Positions 1 through 8,963 of a stretch of DNA of 64,000 bases are shown here, one piece after another. The stretch is from Sphingobacteriales bacterium. GTDB taxonomy: Bacteria > Bacteroidota > Bacteroidia > Chitinophagales > Chitinophagaceae. Below the pieces are notes generated by a model. It was not told where the DNA came from. It was given only the letters and a program-made list of their open reading frames with translations, and did no database searches. The position numbers and the translations under genes are program-made. The stretch is taken from positions 611,172-675,171 of the forward strand of contig RXJG01000004.1 of the NCBI GenBank assembly GCA_003963365.1. Direction: 5' to 3'. The first letter of the stretch is position 1. Every line of letters starts with the position of its first letter.

Positions 1-1112
1 TAACTTAGTGGCTTATTTGGAGTATTCCCCACATAGGTAATCCCTCCGGTTAATTTGTACATAGTTTTATTCAATTGATTAATGGCGTTTAGAGCAGCAT
101 TGGAAGTAAGGTAGGAGCCTTTGCAACCCATATCAAATGCACGTGCCATTGGAAAACGGCTAAGCCCAATTTGGCCGTAATATAAACTCAACCCTTTTAT
201 ATCGAGGTCAGTTAAATTCGTTTGTTTTCCCATACAGGCAGGACACCCATATTTACAGGTGATGGCAGGTTTCGAGTTGTCTATTGTCATGCCACTGATA
301 TATGCACTGTATTGCATGATTGAGCAAAAATCAAATGCTCCGTGAGCAGTAGAATGATCTTCAATTTGAAAATTATGCTTCATGTCATCTGTAATATTAT
401 CCCAGTTTATCGAAATAAAATTATCTCTGTCCTTTCTGCATTGCTCATGCCAAACGCCGGCCGCATGCATCAGTTCGTGACATAATGTGTACATATTAAA
501 TTTCCCGTTTGATAAAACGATAACCTGCTTTCCTCCCTGCTTTCCAACCTGGGAGTTTCCTCCCTGCTTTCCATCTGGCGGTACCACAGCTATTGACACA
601 AAATCATTTTCGCTTTTTCTTGGATAAAAATTGAGACAGGTGTTTGCATTCATATATTCCAAAGCATCCTTTACAACGGAGCAACTGTTGGTCGCATACA
701 CTGAGTTATCAATTTCAACAGGTATATCTCCGTTGTCCCATTGCCAGTTATGAAATTCGTACCATGCCTGGTCCCTGGTTGCACTGCATGTTTTACAATC
801 GCCCGGCGATTTCATCATCCGCTTAATAATACTTTTATTCTGAAAGCCGGGATTTTTACTTATCAGTATATCGCCATTCAAAATATAATAGTCCTGTGTT
901 TCCTTTACATAATATGGCGAAGGTGTTGTTTCACCCGGCATCTGAAGATTTACTGACAGAAAGTTTTCACTCAATAACTGAGTATTATTTCTTGTTGATA
1001 CAATATTATTCCTCACTTCGGAAATCTTACTCCTGTTAGTATTAACCTGGGCAAAGACGGGTGCATTTATTAAAAGCACCATTACTGCAAGAAAATGTTT
1101 TTTAACTGGCAT
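1..1112 (-). CDS. Astacin-family (M12A) secreted metalloprotease, partial
   Basis: Open frame starting at ATG 1112 and running off the left edge, so only about 370 residues are visible. The N-terminus MPVKKHFLAVMVLLINAPVFAQ is a signal peptide. The zinc motif HELMHAAGVWHE (residues 212-223) fits HExxHxxGxxH of metzincins with the extra Glu typical of astacins, and a downstream SIMQY matches the astacin Met-turn (SxMxY). It is therefore a zinc endopeptidase exported from the cytoplasm. It is the last visible gene of a run of four minus-strand genes for exported proteins; 74 bp separate it from the preceding one. The C-terminal part, which could carry a sorting or binding domain, lies outside the window. 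Class is secure; substrate unknown. Confidence 0.88.
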   Translation of the reverse strand, partial: MPVKKHFLAVMVLLINAPVFAQVNTNRSKISEVRNNIVSTRNNTQLLSENFLSVNLQMPGETTPSPYYVKETQDYYILNGDILISKNPGFQNKSIIKRMMKSPGDCKTCSATRDQAWYEFHNWQWDNGDIPVEIDNSVYATNSCSVVKDALEYMNANTCLNFYPRKSENDFVSIAVVPPDGKQGGNSQVGKQGGKQVIVLSNGKFNMYTLCHELMHAAGVWHEQCRKDRDNFISINWDNITDDMKHNFQIEDHSTAHGAFDFCSIMQYSAYISGMTIDNSKPAITCKYGCPACMGKQTNLTDLDIKGLSLYYGQIGLSRFPMARAFDMGCKGSYLTSNAALNAINQLNKTMYKLTGGITYVGNTPNKPLS

Positions 1113-1186
1113 AAAATATTTTTTTATTGGTTAAAGAATATAAATCGGGTTTGGTATTACTATTTTTGAATAACAGGCATCAATTT

Positions 1187-1906
1187 TTATTTAAAAAACC
1201 TTCCTACTGCTAATTGGTTTTCATACGGATCAAATCCTTCTTTTGGCTTACCATCGCTCCAGCTATAGGCAACTATATTTCCCTGCCGGTCTGTGTAAAT
1301 ACGGAAACTGCCTTTTCCCAACCCGCTGTAATCACTGCCATCAGGCAATCGCCTGCTGTCATTTTTGCCATGCGGAGTTTTGCTGCAGTCAATTACATCA
1401 ATAATATATTGAAGTGTATTAGGTAAAACAATGGCAGAGGGCTTATATGACTGTGGTAAAGAAGACACCAGCATTACATGCCCGGTATTATCATCATGTT
1501 CACTGCGGTCTGCATACTGGATAGCGATAATATCTCCGGGCTGTACCTGGCTGATATTTTTTATCAACTGAAAATGATTGCCGGTTGTAATGGCCTGGTA
1601 ATAATGGTAACCATACATTCTCTTATGCCCGAATGCTTTTTTAAAATCATCTTCTTCCCAAGAGAAAGTTTTTTTAATCAGCGCATTGATAAAACCACTG
1701 CAATCTGCATAACACTGCAGCGTAGTGCCGTCGTCGCCCCAGCTAACTACATTGTCTTTATGGCGGTAAGTAGTGTTTTGCCGGTTAATTCTCATTTGCA
1801 GATTCCCGGCCCATTTTAGAAGTTCCTTTGTTTGCTGCGCATAAGCCATGAAGCCGGGAAGAAAAACAACTGCTATAATTATTGATATGCGAATGATATA
1901 CCTCAT
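1187..1906 (-). CDS. Secreted NlpC/P60-like cysteine hydrolase
   Basis: 239 residues with a hydrophobic signal peptide ending near AYAQ (residue 24). The segment around residues 66-74 (YADCSGFIN) places Cys69 in the DCSGF context of NlpC/P60 peptidases, and GHVMLVSS offers His143 as partner after a GDIIAIQY strand, the usual order Cys then His of this fold. Such enzymes cleave peptidoglycan stem peptides or act as amidases in the envelope. It starts 7 bp after the stop of the IPT lipoprotein gene, so the two are almost certainly cotranscribed. The fold assignment is inferred from the Cys/His motifs and could also be a related transglutaminase-like or CHAP-like amidase. Confidence 0.55.
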   Translation of the reverse strand: MRYIIRISIIIAVVFLPGFMAYAQQTKELLKWAGNLQMRINRQNTTYRHKDNVVSWGDDGTTLQCYADCSGFINALIKKTFSWEEDDFKKAFGHKRMYGYHYYQAITTGNHFQLIKNISQVQPGDIIAIQYADRSEHDDNTGHVMLVSSLPQSYKPSAIVLPNTLQYIIDVIDCSKTPHGKNDSRRLPDGSDYSGLGKGSFRIYTDRQGNIVAYSWSDGKPKEGFDPYENQLAVGRFFK

Positions 1907-1913
1907 AATATTT

Positions 1914-3629
1914 TTATTTCACAAAAATTGCATTGATCGATTGTGCATTATTTACCTGGTTCCATGTTCCGTTTTTCCAGTAACCTGAGCCGCCACCTCC
2001 ATAATTTCCGCAGATGTAAACATCGTTTGAAACAATAAATACTCCCGTTGCGTAAGAGGCACTGGAAGGATTAGGTAAAAGAGGTGTTACTGTTCCGTTT
2101 TTCCAGTATTGAGGCGACAGTCCGTCATCGCCTGAAATGTAAACATCTCCTGAGGTAGTAACTCCAATGCCAGTACACCTGTAGGCAGTTCCTGATAAAG
2201 TGATGGGAGTATTATTTTTCCAGTAATACCTTGGATTACTAAATGAGGTTATTACATTTTGCCCGGCTGCATAAATATCAGCTCCGTTAATAAAGAGAGA
2301 ACTAAGAGAATAATAATCGCCATTAGTTAAATAAGTGGCAGCTCCATTTTTCCAGATAGTTGCTACCTGGTGCCCGGTAGCAAGTGAGGGCTGAGCATTA
2401 CCGGCTACATATACATCGCTTCCCGAAATGGCTACTGCAAATGCTCTCTGGTCTCCACCGGTTACGGGTAATGCAAGTGATTGACTCACTCCATTTTTCC
2501 AAAGCCTGGGAGCAGTGTTTCCGGGCGAACCTTCAAGACCTGCAATGTAGACATCAGTTCCTGATACAACTATTGACCTTGCCTGACCTGCTGTTACACC
2601 TGCTGTAACTGGTAAGGTGTTTTCTGTTCCATTCTTCCAGTAAGCAGGTAATAAACTGCTTATATCAACTCCACTAACATATACATCAGTTCCGGAAACA
2701 TAAATGGAGAATGCAGCACCGCAATTGGTTAATGATACCCAGCTGTTATTCTTCCAATAACCTCCGCTACCACCGCTTGCATTAAGCCCGGCTAAATAAA
2801 TATCAGGACCTGTAGTATAGGTAAACGGCATGCCATTACTTGTTCCACCAGTTGTTGTTACGGTAACATTACCTGTTGTTCCGGTTACAGGAGCGGTAAC
2901 GACTAATTGTGTTGTAGTAGCGGATGTAACTGCGGCAGTAACACCATTAAACTTAACAATATCGTTTGCTGCTGTTGCATCAAAATCGGTTCCTGTAATG
3001 GTTACAGCAGAACCTGCTGGTCCCGATGCCGGATTGATTGATGTAATGGTTGGTGCGGGGATGTAGGTGAATGTTGGGCCATTGGCTGTTCCATCGCTTG
3101 TAGTAACGCTCACCGTCCCTGTTGTTGATACAGGCGCTGATACGGTTAATGAAGTGGATGTTGCCGTTTGAACGGTTGCAGTTACTCCATTAAATTTTAC
3201 AACATTATTGGTAGTAGTTGTTTTAAAATTCGTTCCTGAAATGGTTACAACTGTATTTGCAATACCTGTTGCCGGACTGATGGATGTAATAGTAGGCGGT
3301 TGCAAATAAGTAAATGCAGGACCCGTTGCAGTTCCCCCGGAAGTGGTTACGGTAACCACTCCGGTACTTCCTGCAGCAGGAGCCATCACTACCAATGAGG
3401 TTGATGATGCACTTGTAACGGTGGCAATAGTTCCATTAAACTTTACCGTATTTTTTGAAGCGGTTGCATCAAAATTGGTTCCTGTAATGGTTACTGCAGT
3501 ATTTGCAATACCGGATGCAGGGCTAATAGCTGTAATTGTTGGTGCAGGAACTCCCCCAGATTTTTTACATCCTGTAATTGCTATTATGGAAACAGCAACT
3601 AAAAAAAAGAAGGTTAGTGTTTTTTTCAT
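1914..3629 (-). CDS. Lipoprotein with three IPT/TIG domains and YWKNG repeats
   Basis: 571 residues from ATG 3629. A longer frame from 3662 exists, but only the 3629 start puts a lipoprotein signal peptide at the N-terminus (lipobox ITGC, Cys21) and it avoids overlap with the upstream gene. Three immunoglobulin-like IPT/TIG repeats of about 80 residues follow (roughly 30-109, 112-190, 193-273), each with the core ITSISPASG...TITGTNF...VKFNG. The C-terminal 290 residues hold six or seven repeats of about 45 residues pairing a DVYxxG strand with YWKNG, suggesting a propeller-like or solenoid beta domain. Probably a surface-exposed binding or adhesion protein anchored in the outer membrane. Ligand unknown. 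It lies 17 bp after the Asn-rich gene and 7 bp before the NlpC-like gene. Confidence 0.8.
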   Translation of the reverse strand: MKKTLTFFFLVAVSIIAITGCKKSGGVPAPTITAISPASGIANTAVTITGTNFDATASKNTVKFNGTIATVTSASSTSLVVMAPAAGSTGVVTVTTSGGTATGPAFTYLQPPTITSISPATGIANTVVTISGTNFKTTTTNNVVKFNGVTATVQTATSTSLTVSAPVSTTGTVSVTTSDGTANGPTFTYIPAPTITSINPASGPAGSAVTITGTDFDATAANDIVKFNGVTAAVTSATTTQLVVTAPVTGTTGNVTVTTTGGTSNGMPFTYTTGPDIYLAGLNASGGSGGYWKNNSWVSLTNCGAAFSIYVSGTDVYVSGVDISSLLPAYWKNGTENTLPVTAGVTAGQARSIVVSGTDVYIAGLEGSPGNTAPRLWKNGVSQSLALPVTGGDQRAFAVAISGSDVYVAGNAQPSLATGHQVATIWKNGAATYLTNGDYYSLSSLFINGADIYAAGQNVITSFSNPRYYWKNNTPITLSGTAYRCTGIGVTTSGDVYISGDDGLSPQYWKNGTVTPLLPNPSSASYATGVFIVSNDVYICGNYGGGGSGYWKNGTWNQVNNAQSINAIFVK

Positions 3630-3645
3630 GATGAAAGTTTTATTG

Positions 3646-4716
3646 TTAGCGTATGTAAGCATTTGTATTTATTTGTCCGTTTGCATTTGCTAAACCGGTT
3701 GTTTTAATTTGAATTTTTAAGTATCCATTGCTGCCGCTTGTACCTATTTGTTTTAATACAGCAATCAACGCATAAGTTTCCCTGTTATCCATCTGCACTT
3801 TAACAGCAAAAACCTTCCCGTCTAATTTTTGACCAACCGAACTGTAATAAGCAGCATATTCCTGTGCATTGCGCACCGCATTTTGTATCTGGCTGTTATT
3901 TTGAATTTGGTTAAACTGCCCAATAGTTAATTTGGTTAATGCCACTTCACTTTCGTTTACATCGCTCCATTGCTGTACCTGTTCGCTTACATGCTCAGTC
4001 ATGTAGCCGGCTGTGCCATTGTTTTTTGCAAAACCCGGCGTCATCAGTGTGTAGGTATTTTGACCATCTGCAGGAGCAAAGAACATAAGGTCTACAGCAG
4101 TGGGAGTTTGTGCAGCATCACCCATGCCCATTACATTTCCTGTCATAACATCCAGGCAGTTGCCGTATAAGGCGTTATTCTGGTTGCCCCAGTTGCCACT
4201 GCCATCGTTATTGATTATAGCTGTATTAGTAATGGGTAAACTTTGTCCTGTTAAATAATTTTGTGGCGAATTGTTATAACCCTGGTTATTTTGCGACGAG
4301 GAGTTTGGATCATTTTGAGTATAACCTGTATTATTGTTGTTATATGACCCGTTGTTATTATTATTGGTTCCGGAACCATTATTAGCAATAGTATTATTTT
4401 GATTTGCAGTACTGTCGTATGAATAGCCGGAACCGTTATTACCAGGCTGTGTATAGGTATTATTGTTATTGTAACCGGAGGAATTGTTCTGGTTTACACT
4501 TTTAGCAGCACTTTTTACATTGGCAGCTAATTGTTTTGCATCGTAAAAAAGCTGCCTGGCTTTCAACAAATAAGGTTGAAATACAGATATAACCGTATTT
4601 ACTTTATTTACTGTATTATTGGCTTTTTGAAAAACATCCTGTTTGCCGTTTGTTTGCTGGGCAAAAACTGTTACGACGGAACTTAGAGCAAGTAAAAAAC
4701 AATAAACCTTTTTCAT
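3646..4716 (-). CDS. Secreted Asn/Gly/Ser-rich protein of unknown function
   Basis: 356 residues, not recognised as a named family. A signal peptide (MKKVYCFLLALSSVVTVFAQ) is followed by a helical segment (about 25-75, with repeated NTVNKVN and KQLAANVKSAAKS), then about 90 residues of Asn/Gly/Ser/Gln low complexity with Tyr spacing (residues 77-165), then a folded C-terminal half of about 190 residues. The low-complexity stretch resembles flexible linkers of surface proteins. It is the first gene of the four-gene minus-strand group of exported proteins. The upstream gap (4717-4931) is shared with the divergent LytTR regulator; no convincing promoter consensus was found there for this strand. 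Confidence 0.7.
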   Translation of the reverse strand: MKKVYCFLLALSSVVTVFAQQTNGKQDVFQKANNTVNKVNTVISVFQPYLLKARQLFYDAKQLAANVKSAAKSVNQNNSSGYNNNNTYTQPGNNGSGYSYDSTANQNNTIANNGSGTNNNNNGSYNNNNTGYTQNDPNSSSQNNQGYNNSPQNYLTGQSLPITNTAIINNDGSGNWGNQNNALYGNCLDVMTGNVMGMGDAAQTPTAVDLMFFAPADGQNTYTLMTPGFAKNNGTAGYMTEHVSEQVQQWSDVNESEVALTKLTIGQFNQIQNNSQIQNAVRNAQEYAAYYSSVGQKLDGKVFAVKVQMDNRETYALIAVLKQIGTSGSNGYLKIQIKTTGLANANGQINTNAYIR

Positions 4717-4931
4717 TTTAATAGTTTTATGGTTATTTTTTAGCTTATACTGAACTTATTGCCAGGGAACCTGTTTTATAAAAACGCTTACCTGAAAATA
4801 TTTTCTTCTCAAACTTAGTTAGCCGCAGTACTCATTAAAAGCTGATATTGGTGAACTGCGTTTTTAGTTGGTTAACTACATTCTCGCTTAAATTCTGTTA
4901 TATTTACGCTGAGTAAAAACTAACAGGCTTT

Positions 4932-5642
4932 ATGCTAAATACGATTGGCTGTATGGTGGTAGACGACGACCAGGTAGACCGGTTGATCGTTCAGGCCTAC
5001 CTGGAAAAATATCCCTTCATTAAACTTATTGGAGCATACGAGTCTCCTGCTGCAGCACTTGCAGCAGCAAATAATCAAAGACCTGATTGTTTATTTCTTG
5101 ACATAGATATGCCCGGAATAAACGGGTTGCATTTAAGAGAACAGTTGATGCACATACCAGCCTGCATATTTATTACCGCTTATGCCGATTATGCAGTAGA
5201 TAGTTTTGAACTGGCAGCATTGGATTTTTTAGTAAAACCATTTACCGCTAATAGATTTGAAAAAACAATAGCCCGGCTACAGGAATATTTAACCTTGCGA
5301 AAAAAATCAGACCTGCTTAGTCATGCACTTGGGGCAGATACTATTTTTATAAAAGACGGGCACAACCAGGTGAAGCTGCAACTGCATGATATATTATACC
5401 TTGAAGCACTGAATAATTATACCAGCATTGTAACCAGCAACCGTAAGTACACCGTGTTATCGCCTATCAGCGGACTGTTAAAAGAAAAATCGTTCCGGAG
5501 TTTTGTACGCATACACCGTAGTTATGCAGTGCAGAAAAATTTTATCAGTAAAATCAGTGCCGATGAAGTGCAGGTGGCTAATAATATTTTATTGCCTGTT
5601 GGAAGAACTTATAAGGAATCTCTCAATAATATCCGCAATTGA
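4932..5642 (+). CDS. LytTR-family response regulator
   Basis: 236 residues. Receiver domain at 1-125 with the acidic cluster DDD (11-13), phosphoacceptor Asp57 in LFLDIDMPG, and the FLVKPF lysine loop. A LytTR DNA-binding domain occupies about 135-236 (FIKDGHNQVKLQLHDILYLEA, FVRIHRSYAVQKNFI). Proteins of this class bind DNA through the LytTR beta fold after phosphorylation. The gene is directly followed by a TPR-containing sensor kinase, its likely partner. Upstream, 4717-4931 has only weak TAnnTTTG look-alikes. Confidence 0.92.
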   Translation: MLNTIGCMVVDDDQVDRLIVQAYLEKYPFIKLIGAYESPAAALAAANNQRPDCLFLDIDMPGINGLHLREQLMHIPACIFITAYADYAVDSFELAALDFLVKPFTANRFEKTIARLQEYLTLRKKSDLLSHALGADTIFIKDGHNQVKLQLHDILYLEALNNYTSIVTSNRKYTVLSPISGLLKEKSFRSFVRIHRSYAVQKNFISKISADEVQVANNILLPVGRTYKESLNNIRN

Positions 5643-5647
5643 TCAGT

Positions 5648-7654
5648 ATGAAGTCATTTAGTATAATATTGCTGACTTTTTTTTTATCTGTTCATGTTTG
5701 TTCACAAAAACAGGGGCAGGAATTTATCGACTCTTTATGTGCAAGAGTTCCGTTAGAACCTAATGATACCATTAAAGCTAAGATATATAACAAGGTAGGC
5801 CTGTACTATGTACAGGTTAATATTGACTCAGCGGAAAAATATGCAAGAAAAGGATTGGCGCTTGCTACCAGGATGAAATGGGACAGGGGTATTTCTGCTT
5901 TTTATACAATTTTTGGCAGCATAGATATTGTGAAGGCTCAATTTGATTCCGGACTAATACAATACAACACTTCTCTGGAGTATTCGAAAAAAATAAAAGA
6001 TAGTATGAATATTGCCGGTTCGTATATCAATCTTGGTGCAGTTGCCAATGCCAAGAGTGATTATATAGGTGCTGCCAGGTATTACAGCCAGGCGCTGGAT
6101 ATTGCTAATGCAATAAAGGACTATTATAATATTGGAGTTGCAAGCGAAAACCTCGCTCTTGTTTACCAGTACCAGGAGGATTATGAAAAGGCACTGAGTT
6201 TCGCCAGGCAATCATTGGTTGCTTACAGTAAATTGGGGGAGGAAGAAAATTACCTTGCACCTATAGCCTTGCTTGGCGACATTTTTCTAAAAATTAAAAA
6301 ATTCGACTCCTGTTTTTATTACTGTCAGCAAGCTATTAATATAGCCCACAGAACAAATGATGAATTAAAAGAAGGGGCTGTACTTAATTCTTTGGTTAAC
6401 TATTATATTGAACAGGGCGATTATGCCAATGCACTTAACGCAGCGCTGGATGGCAAAAAGATTTTTGATCGTGTAGGACCTGTCAGTGAGGATGCTACTG
6501 ATAACCGAGGGTTGCTGGGATATTGTTATTTTAAGCTTGTAACTAAAAACGGATACGTAAAAAGTGAAAGTACAGATAAGTTTTTAGATTCTGCTGCTAA
6601 ATACCTTACTCAGGCGGTTGAGCAGTTTAAAATTACCAGTAATAAAAACGAACAGGCAGAGTTTCAAAAATCACTTGCAGAAGTAAATGCGCTGAAAGGA
6701 GATTATAAAAATGCCTACCTCAATTTTAAGAATTACCACGAACTGAACGATTCCATTTTTTCGCAGGCTAATAAAAATAAACTGGCAGCTGTTGAAACAC
6801 AAAATGAGATGGATAAAAAGAATGGGGAAATAGAGAAGCAAAAATTGCAGGTGAAGGAACAAAAGAAAAACATGTTGTTACTGGTGATGGGCTTGGTAAT
6901 GATGACAGCGATAGGTTTTTTATTTTACAGGGTAAGTGCCATCCGCAAACAAAAAAACAATGAACTTATACAGTTAAATAAAGAATTAGATGAAGCCAAT
7001 AAAGTAAAGGCGAAATTCTTTGGCATACTCAGTCATGATCTGAGAAGCCCGGTTGCCAACCTGGTCAACTTTCTTGCACTGAGAAAAATAAAGCCCGATG
7101 CGTTAACAACAGGGGAAGCTACCGAAAGAGAAGAAAAGATTACCCGTTCAGCACAATCATTGCTGGATACTATGGAAAATATGTTGCTGTGGAGCAAAAG
7201 CCAGATGCAGCAGTTTAAACCGCAGAAAAAAACTATCCTGGTTAAAGATCAGTTTGATTATATAGAAAGTTTTTTTTCTGGTGTTACTGATATCCGTTTT
7301 CAGTTTAACACTGATGAAAAGCTTGAAGTAGTTACTGATGAGAATTACCTGCGTACGATTATGCAGAACCTTACCCAAAATGCAGTAAATGTGTTAAAGA
7401 ACATACCTGATGCTGTTATAACCTGGAGTGCCCGGAAAGAAGAGGGAATGGCATATTTATCAATAAGCGATAATGGCACCGGTATGAATGAAATGCTACA
7501 AAAGCGATTTGAAGAAAGTATGGCTGTTGACAGTTCTAAACATGGATTGGGTTTTCAAATTATCAAAGACCTGGCTAAAGCAATCGATTGCCAGGTGCAG
7601 CTGGATGTGGGTGCTGAACAGGGAACTACTTTTGTATTATCTTTTGCTTCGTGA
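5648..7654 (+). CDS. TPR-containing sensor histidine kinase
   Basis: 668 residues from ATG 5648, 5 bp after the regulator stop; a TTG at 5639 in the same frame would overlap that stop and is less likely. Order: signal peptide (MKSFSIILLTFFLSVHVCSQ), TPR repeats over about 40-370 (paired helices such as SAEKYARKGLALA and AARYYSQALDIA), a charged coiled coil (370-405), one transmembrane helix (about 411-431), HisKA domain with phospho-acceptor His463 in FGILSHDLRSP, and a HATPase domain (NLTQNAVNVL as N box, ISDNGTGM as G1, HGLGFQIIKDLA as G2). The periplasmic TPR part probably senses a protein or peptide. Forms a two-component pair with the preceding LytTR regulator. Confidence 0.9.
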   Translation: MKSFSIILLTFFLSVHVCSQKQGQEFIDSLCARVPLEPNDTIKAKIYNKVGLYYVQVNIDSAEKYARKGLALATRMKWDRGISAFYTIFGSIDIVKAQFDSGLIQYNTSLEYSKKIKDSMNIAGSYINLGAVANAKSDYIGAARYYSQALDIANAIKDYYNIGVASENLALVYQYQEDYEKALSFARQSLVAYSKLGEEENYLAPIALLGDIFLKIKKFDSCFYYCQQAINIAHRTNDELKEGAVLNSLVNYYIEQGDYANALNAALDGKKIFDRVGPVSEDATDNRGLLGYCYFKLVTKNGYVKSESTDKFLDSAAKYLTQAVEQFKITSNKNEQAEFQKSLAEVNALKGDYKNAYLNFKNYHELNDSIFSQANKNKLAAVETQNEMDKKNGEIEKQKLQVKEQKKNMLLLVMGLVMMTAIGFLFYRVSAIRKQKNNELIQLNKELDEANKVKAKFFGILSHDLRSPVANLVNFLALRKIKPDALTTGEATEREEKITRSAQSLLDTMENMLLWSKSQMQQFKPQKKTILVKDQFDYIESFFSGVTDIRFQFNTDEKLEVVTDENYLRTIMQNLTQNAVNVLKNIPDAVITWSARKEEGMAYLSISDNGTGMNEMLQKRFEESMAVDSSKHGLGFQIIKDLAKAIDCQVQLDVGAEQGTTFVLSFAS

Positions 7655-7722
7655 AAATGAACGGCAAATTAAAGTTATGCTTTAGTAGTTGGCGAGGTGA
7701 GCAGGAACTGAGTAATAATATT

Positions 7723-8340
7723 TTAATTGCCAGGAATAAAACCTATTGGATTATTGTTTGGATGGCCATTAAATAACACATTAAGCTCTTTTATTTTTTC
7801 ATCATATTGTGATTTTGAATAGGCTTTATTATTAAGCAGCCAGTTTAAATTCTCTAATTGAGTTGCATAAGAAACATGCCGGCTTAATACTGCATATTTT
7901 GAAACGAGATATATATTTCTTTCCTGCAGCAGCATGTCCACAAATTCGTTTACAGTTTTCTCATTTTTCCGGCTAATTATAAAATCAATTGACCGATGTT
8001 CAGAAGTTTGCAGGAACAATTTTCTTTGTTTTGTTTTGAAATAAACTACAAAAAGAACCAATGAAATTAACCCCCAAAATGGTATAGTTACCCTGTCAAT
8101 AGTATTGTCAAAGAAAGCCATAAACAATACCAGTAAAGTTATTCCACCAAAAACACATGCCAGGGTCAACAATGCTTTGTTGTGATCTAATGCTACAACT
8201 TTATTAGTTTTAACGTTTTCAAAAAGAAAATGTATTTCACTTTCTTTTGACCTGGATTTTGTTTGTACTAATAAACCGGTATCATCTATTGTATAAGTTA
8301 AGGTTTTGTTGCCGGATTTTTGAACTAAGATTCTACTCAT
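7723..8340 (-). CDS. Membrane protein with two transmembrane helices and SHOCT-like tail
   Basis: 205 residues, family not recognised. An N-terminal soluble part (1-55) is followed by two hydrophobic helices (about 58-77 and 85-100, LLTLACVFGGITLLVLFMAF and PFWGLISLVLFVVYF), then a soluble domain that may resemble PH-like membrane domains. The last 45 residues (LENLNWLLNNKAYSKSQYDEKIKEL) fit the short SHOCT-type helix pair pattern L..L...G.I....Y..K...L. It converges with the TPR kinase gene; 68 bp separate the stops. Function unknown. Confidence 0.6.
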   Translation of the reverse strand: MSRILVQKSGNKTLTYTIDDTGLLVQTKSRSKESEIHFLFENVKTNKVVALDHNKALLTLACVFGGITLLVLFMAFFDNTIDRVTIPFWGLISLVLFVVYFKTKQRKLFLQTSEHRSIDFIISRKNEKTVNEFVDMLLQERNIYLVSKYAVLSRHVSYATQLENLNWLLNNKAYSKSQYDEKIKELNVLFNGHPNNNPIGFIPGN

Positions 8341-8432
8341 TTATTAAAATTAAGAATTTGCGCAGAATACACTGCAGGAAGAAAAATCAATTTAAGTAGT
8401 AAAAAGGAAACCTTTAAGCTGACTGAAACAAT

Positions 8433-8813
8433 TCAGCTTATATCCCTCAATCGCACAATCTTATCACCATCAAACTTAAATACTGACCTGCCTTTCATCT
8501 TTAATTCATCTCCTTTCTTCAACCCATTCGGAAAATCCAAAGCCAGCACCGCATAATAATCAATCTCAATTTCTGTTGTTACTTCATCTGTATGCTGTAA
8601 AGAAAGAATGGTTTGTTTTCTTTTGGTAAAATAACTGGTGGTTATCTGTGCCTGGTCTTTAAAAGCAGTAATACCCATTACGGATAAATTTACTTCTCCA
8701 TCCGATACATTGTCAAACACTATATTATCATCCATGTTTTGCAGCATAGCAGCTACATCAAAATTATTATAAGCCTCCACATAATCCCGGATGATTTGTT
8801 CCCTTTCCATCAT
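8433..8813 (-). CDS. SnoaL-like / NTF2-fold protein
   Basis: 126 residues. The start (REQIIRDYVEAYNNFDVAAMLQNM) is the N-terminal helix of SnoaL-like NTF2-fold proteins: a YxxAYNxxDxxxMLxxM pattern followed by beta strands (DNIVFDNVSDG) and a C-terminal strand ending in GDKIVRLRDIS. Members include ketosteroid-isomerase-like enzymes and many small ligand-binding proteins of unknown role. No signal peptide, so cytoplasmic. Divergent from the membrane protease gene at 8964. Confidence 0.7.
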   Translation of the reverse strand: MMEREQIIRDYVEAYNNFDVAAMLQNMDDNIVFDNVSDGEVNLSVMGITAFKDQAQITTSYFTKRKQTILSLQHTDEVTTEIEIDYYAVLALDFPNGLKKGDELKMKGRSVFKFDGDKIVRLRDIS

Positions 8814-8963
8814 GTTTTCTTTTAATGAAGATAATGATTTGATAATATTCCCTGCAACCGATTGCGTATAATCCCCATCTTGTGCTGATGAAAAAACTAT
8901 TTTTTCGTTCCCTTTTTCCCGTTAACTTTCATACTCAATTCTTAAACCTAAAACTAATTTGCA

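Noticed and set aside
3343..3693. Long plus-strand frame opposite the IPT/TIG repeats
   Set aside because: Antisense reading of repetitive Val/Thr-rich codons; no family features, and the minus-strand protein is clear.
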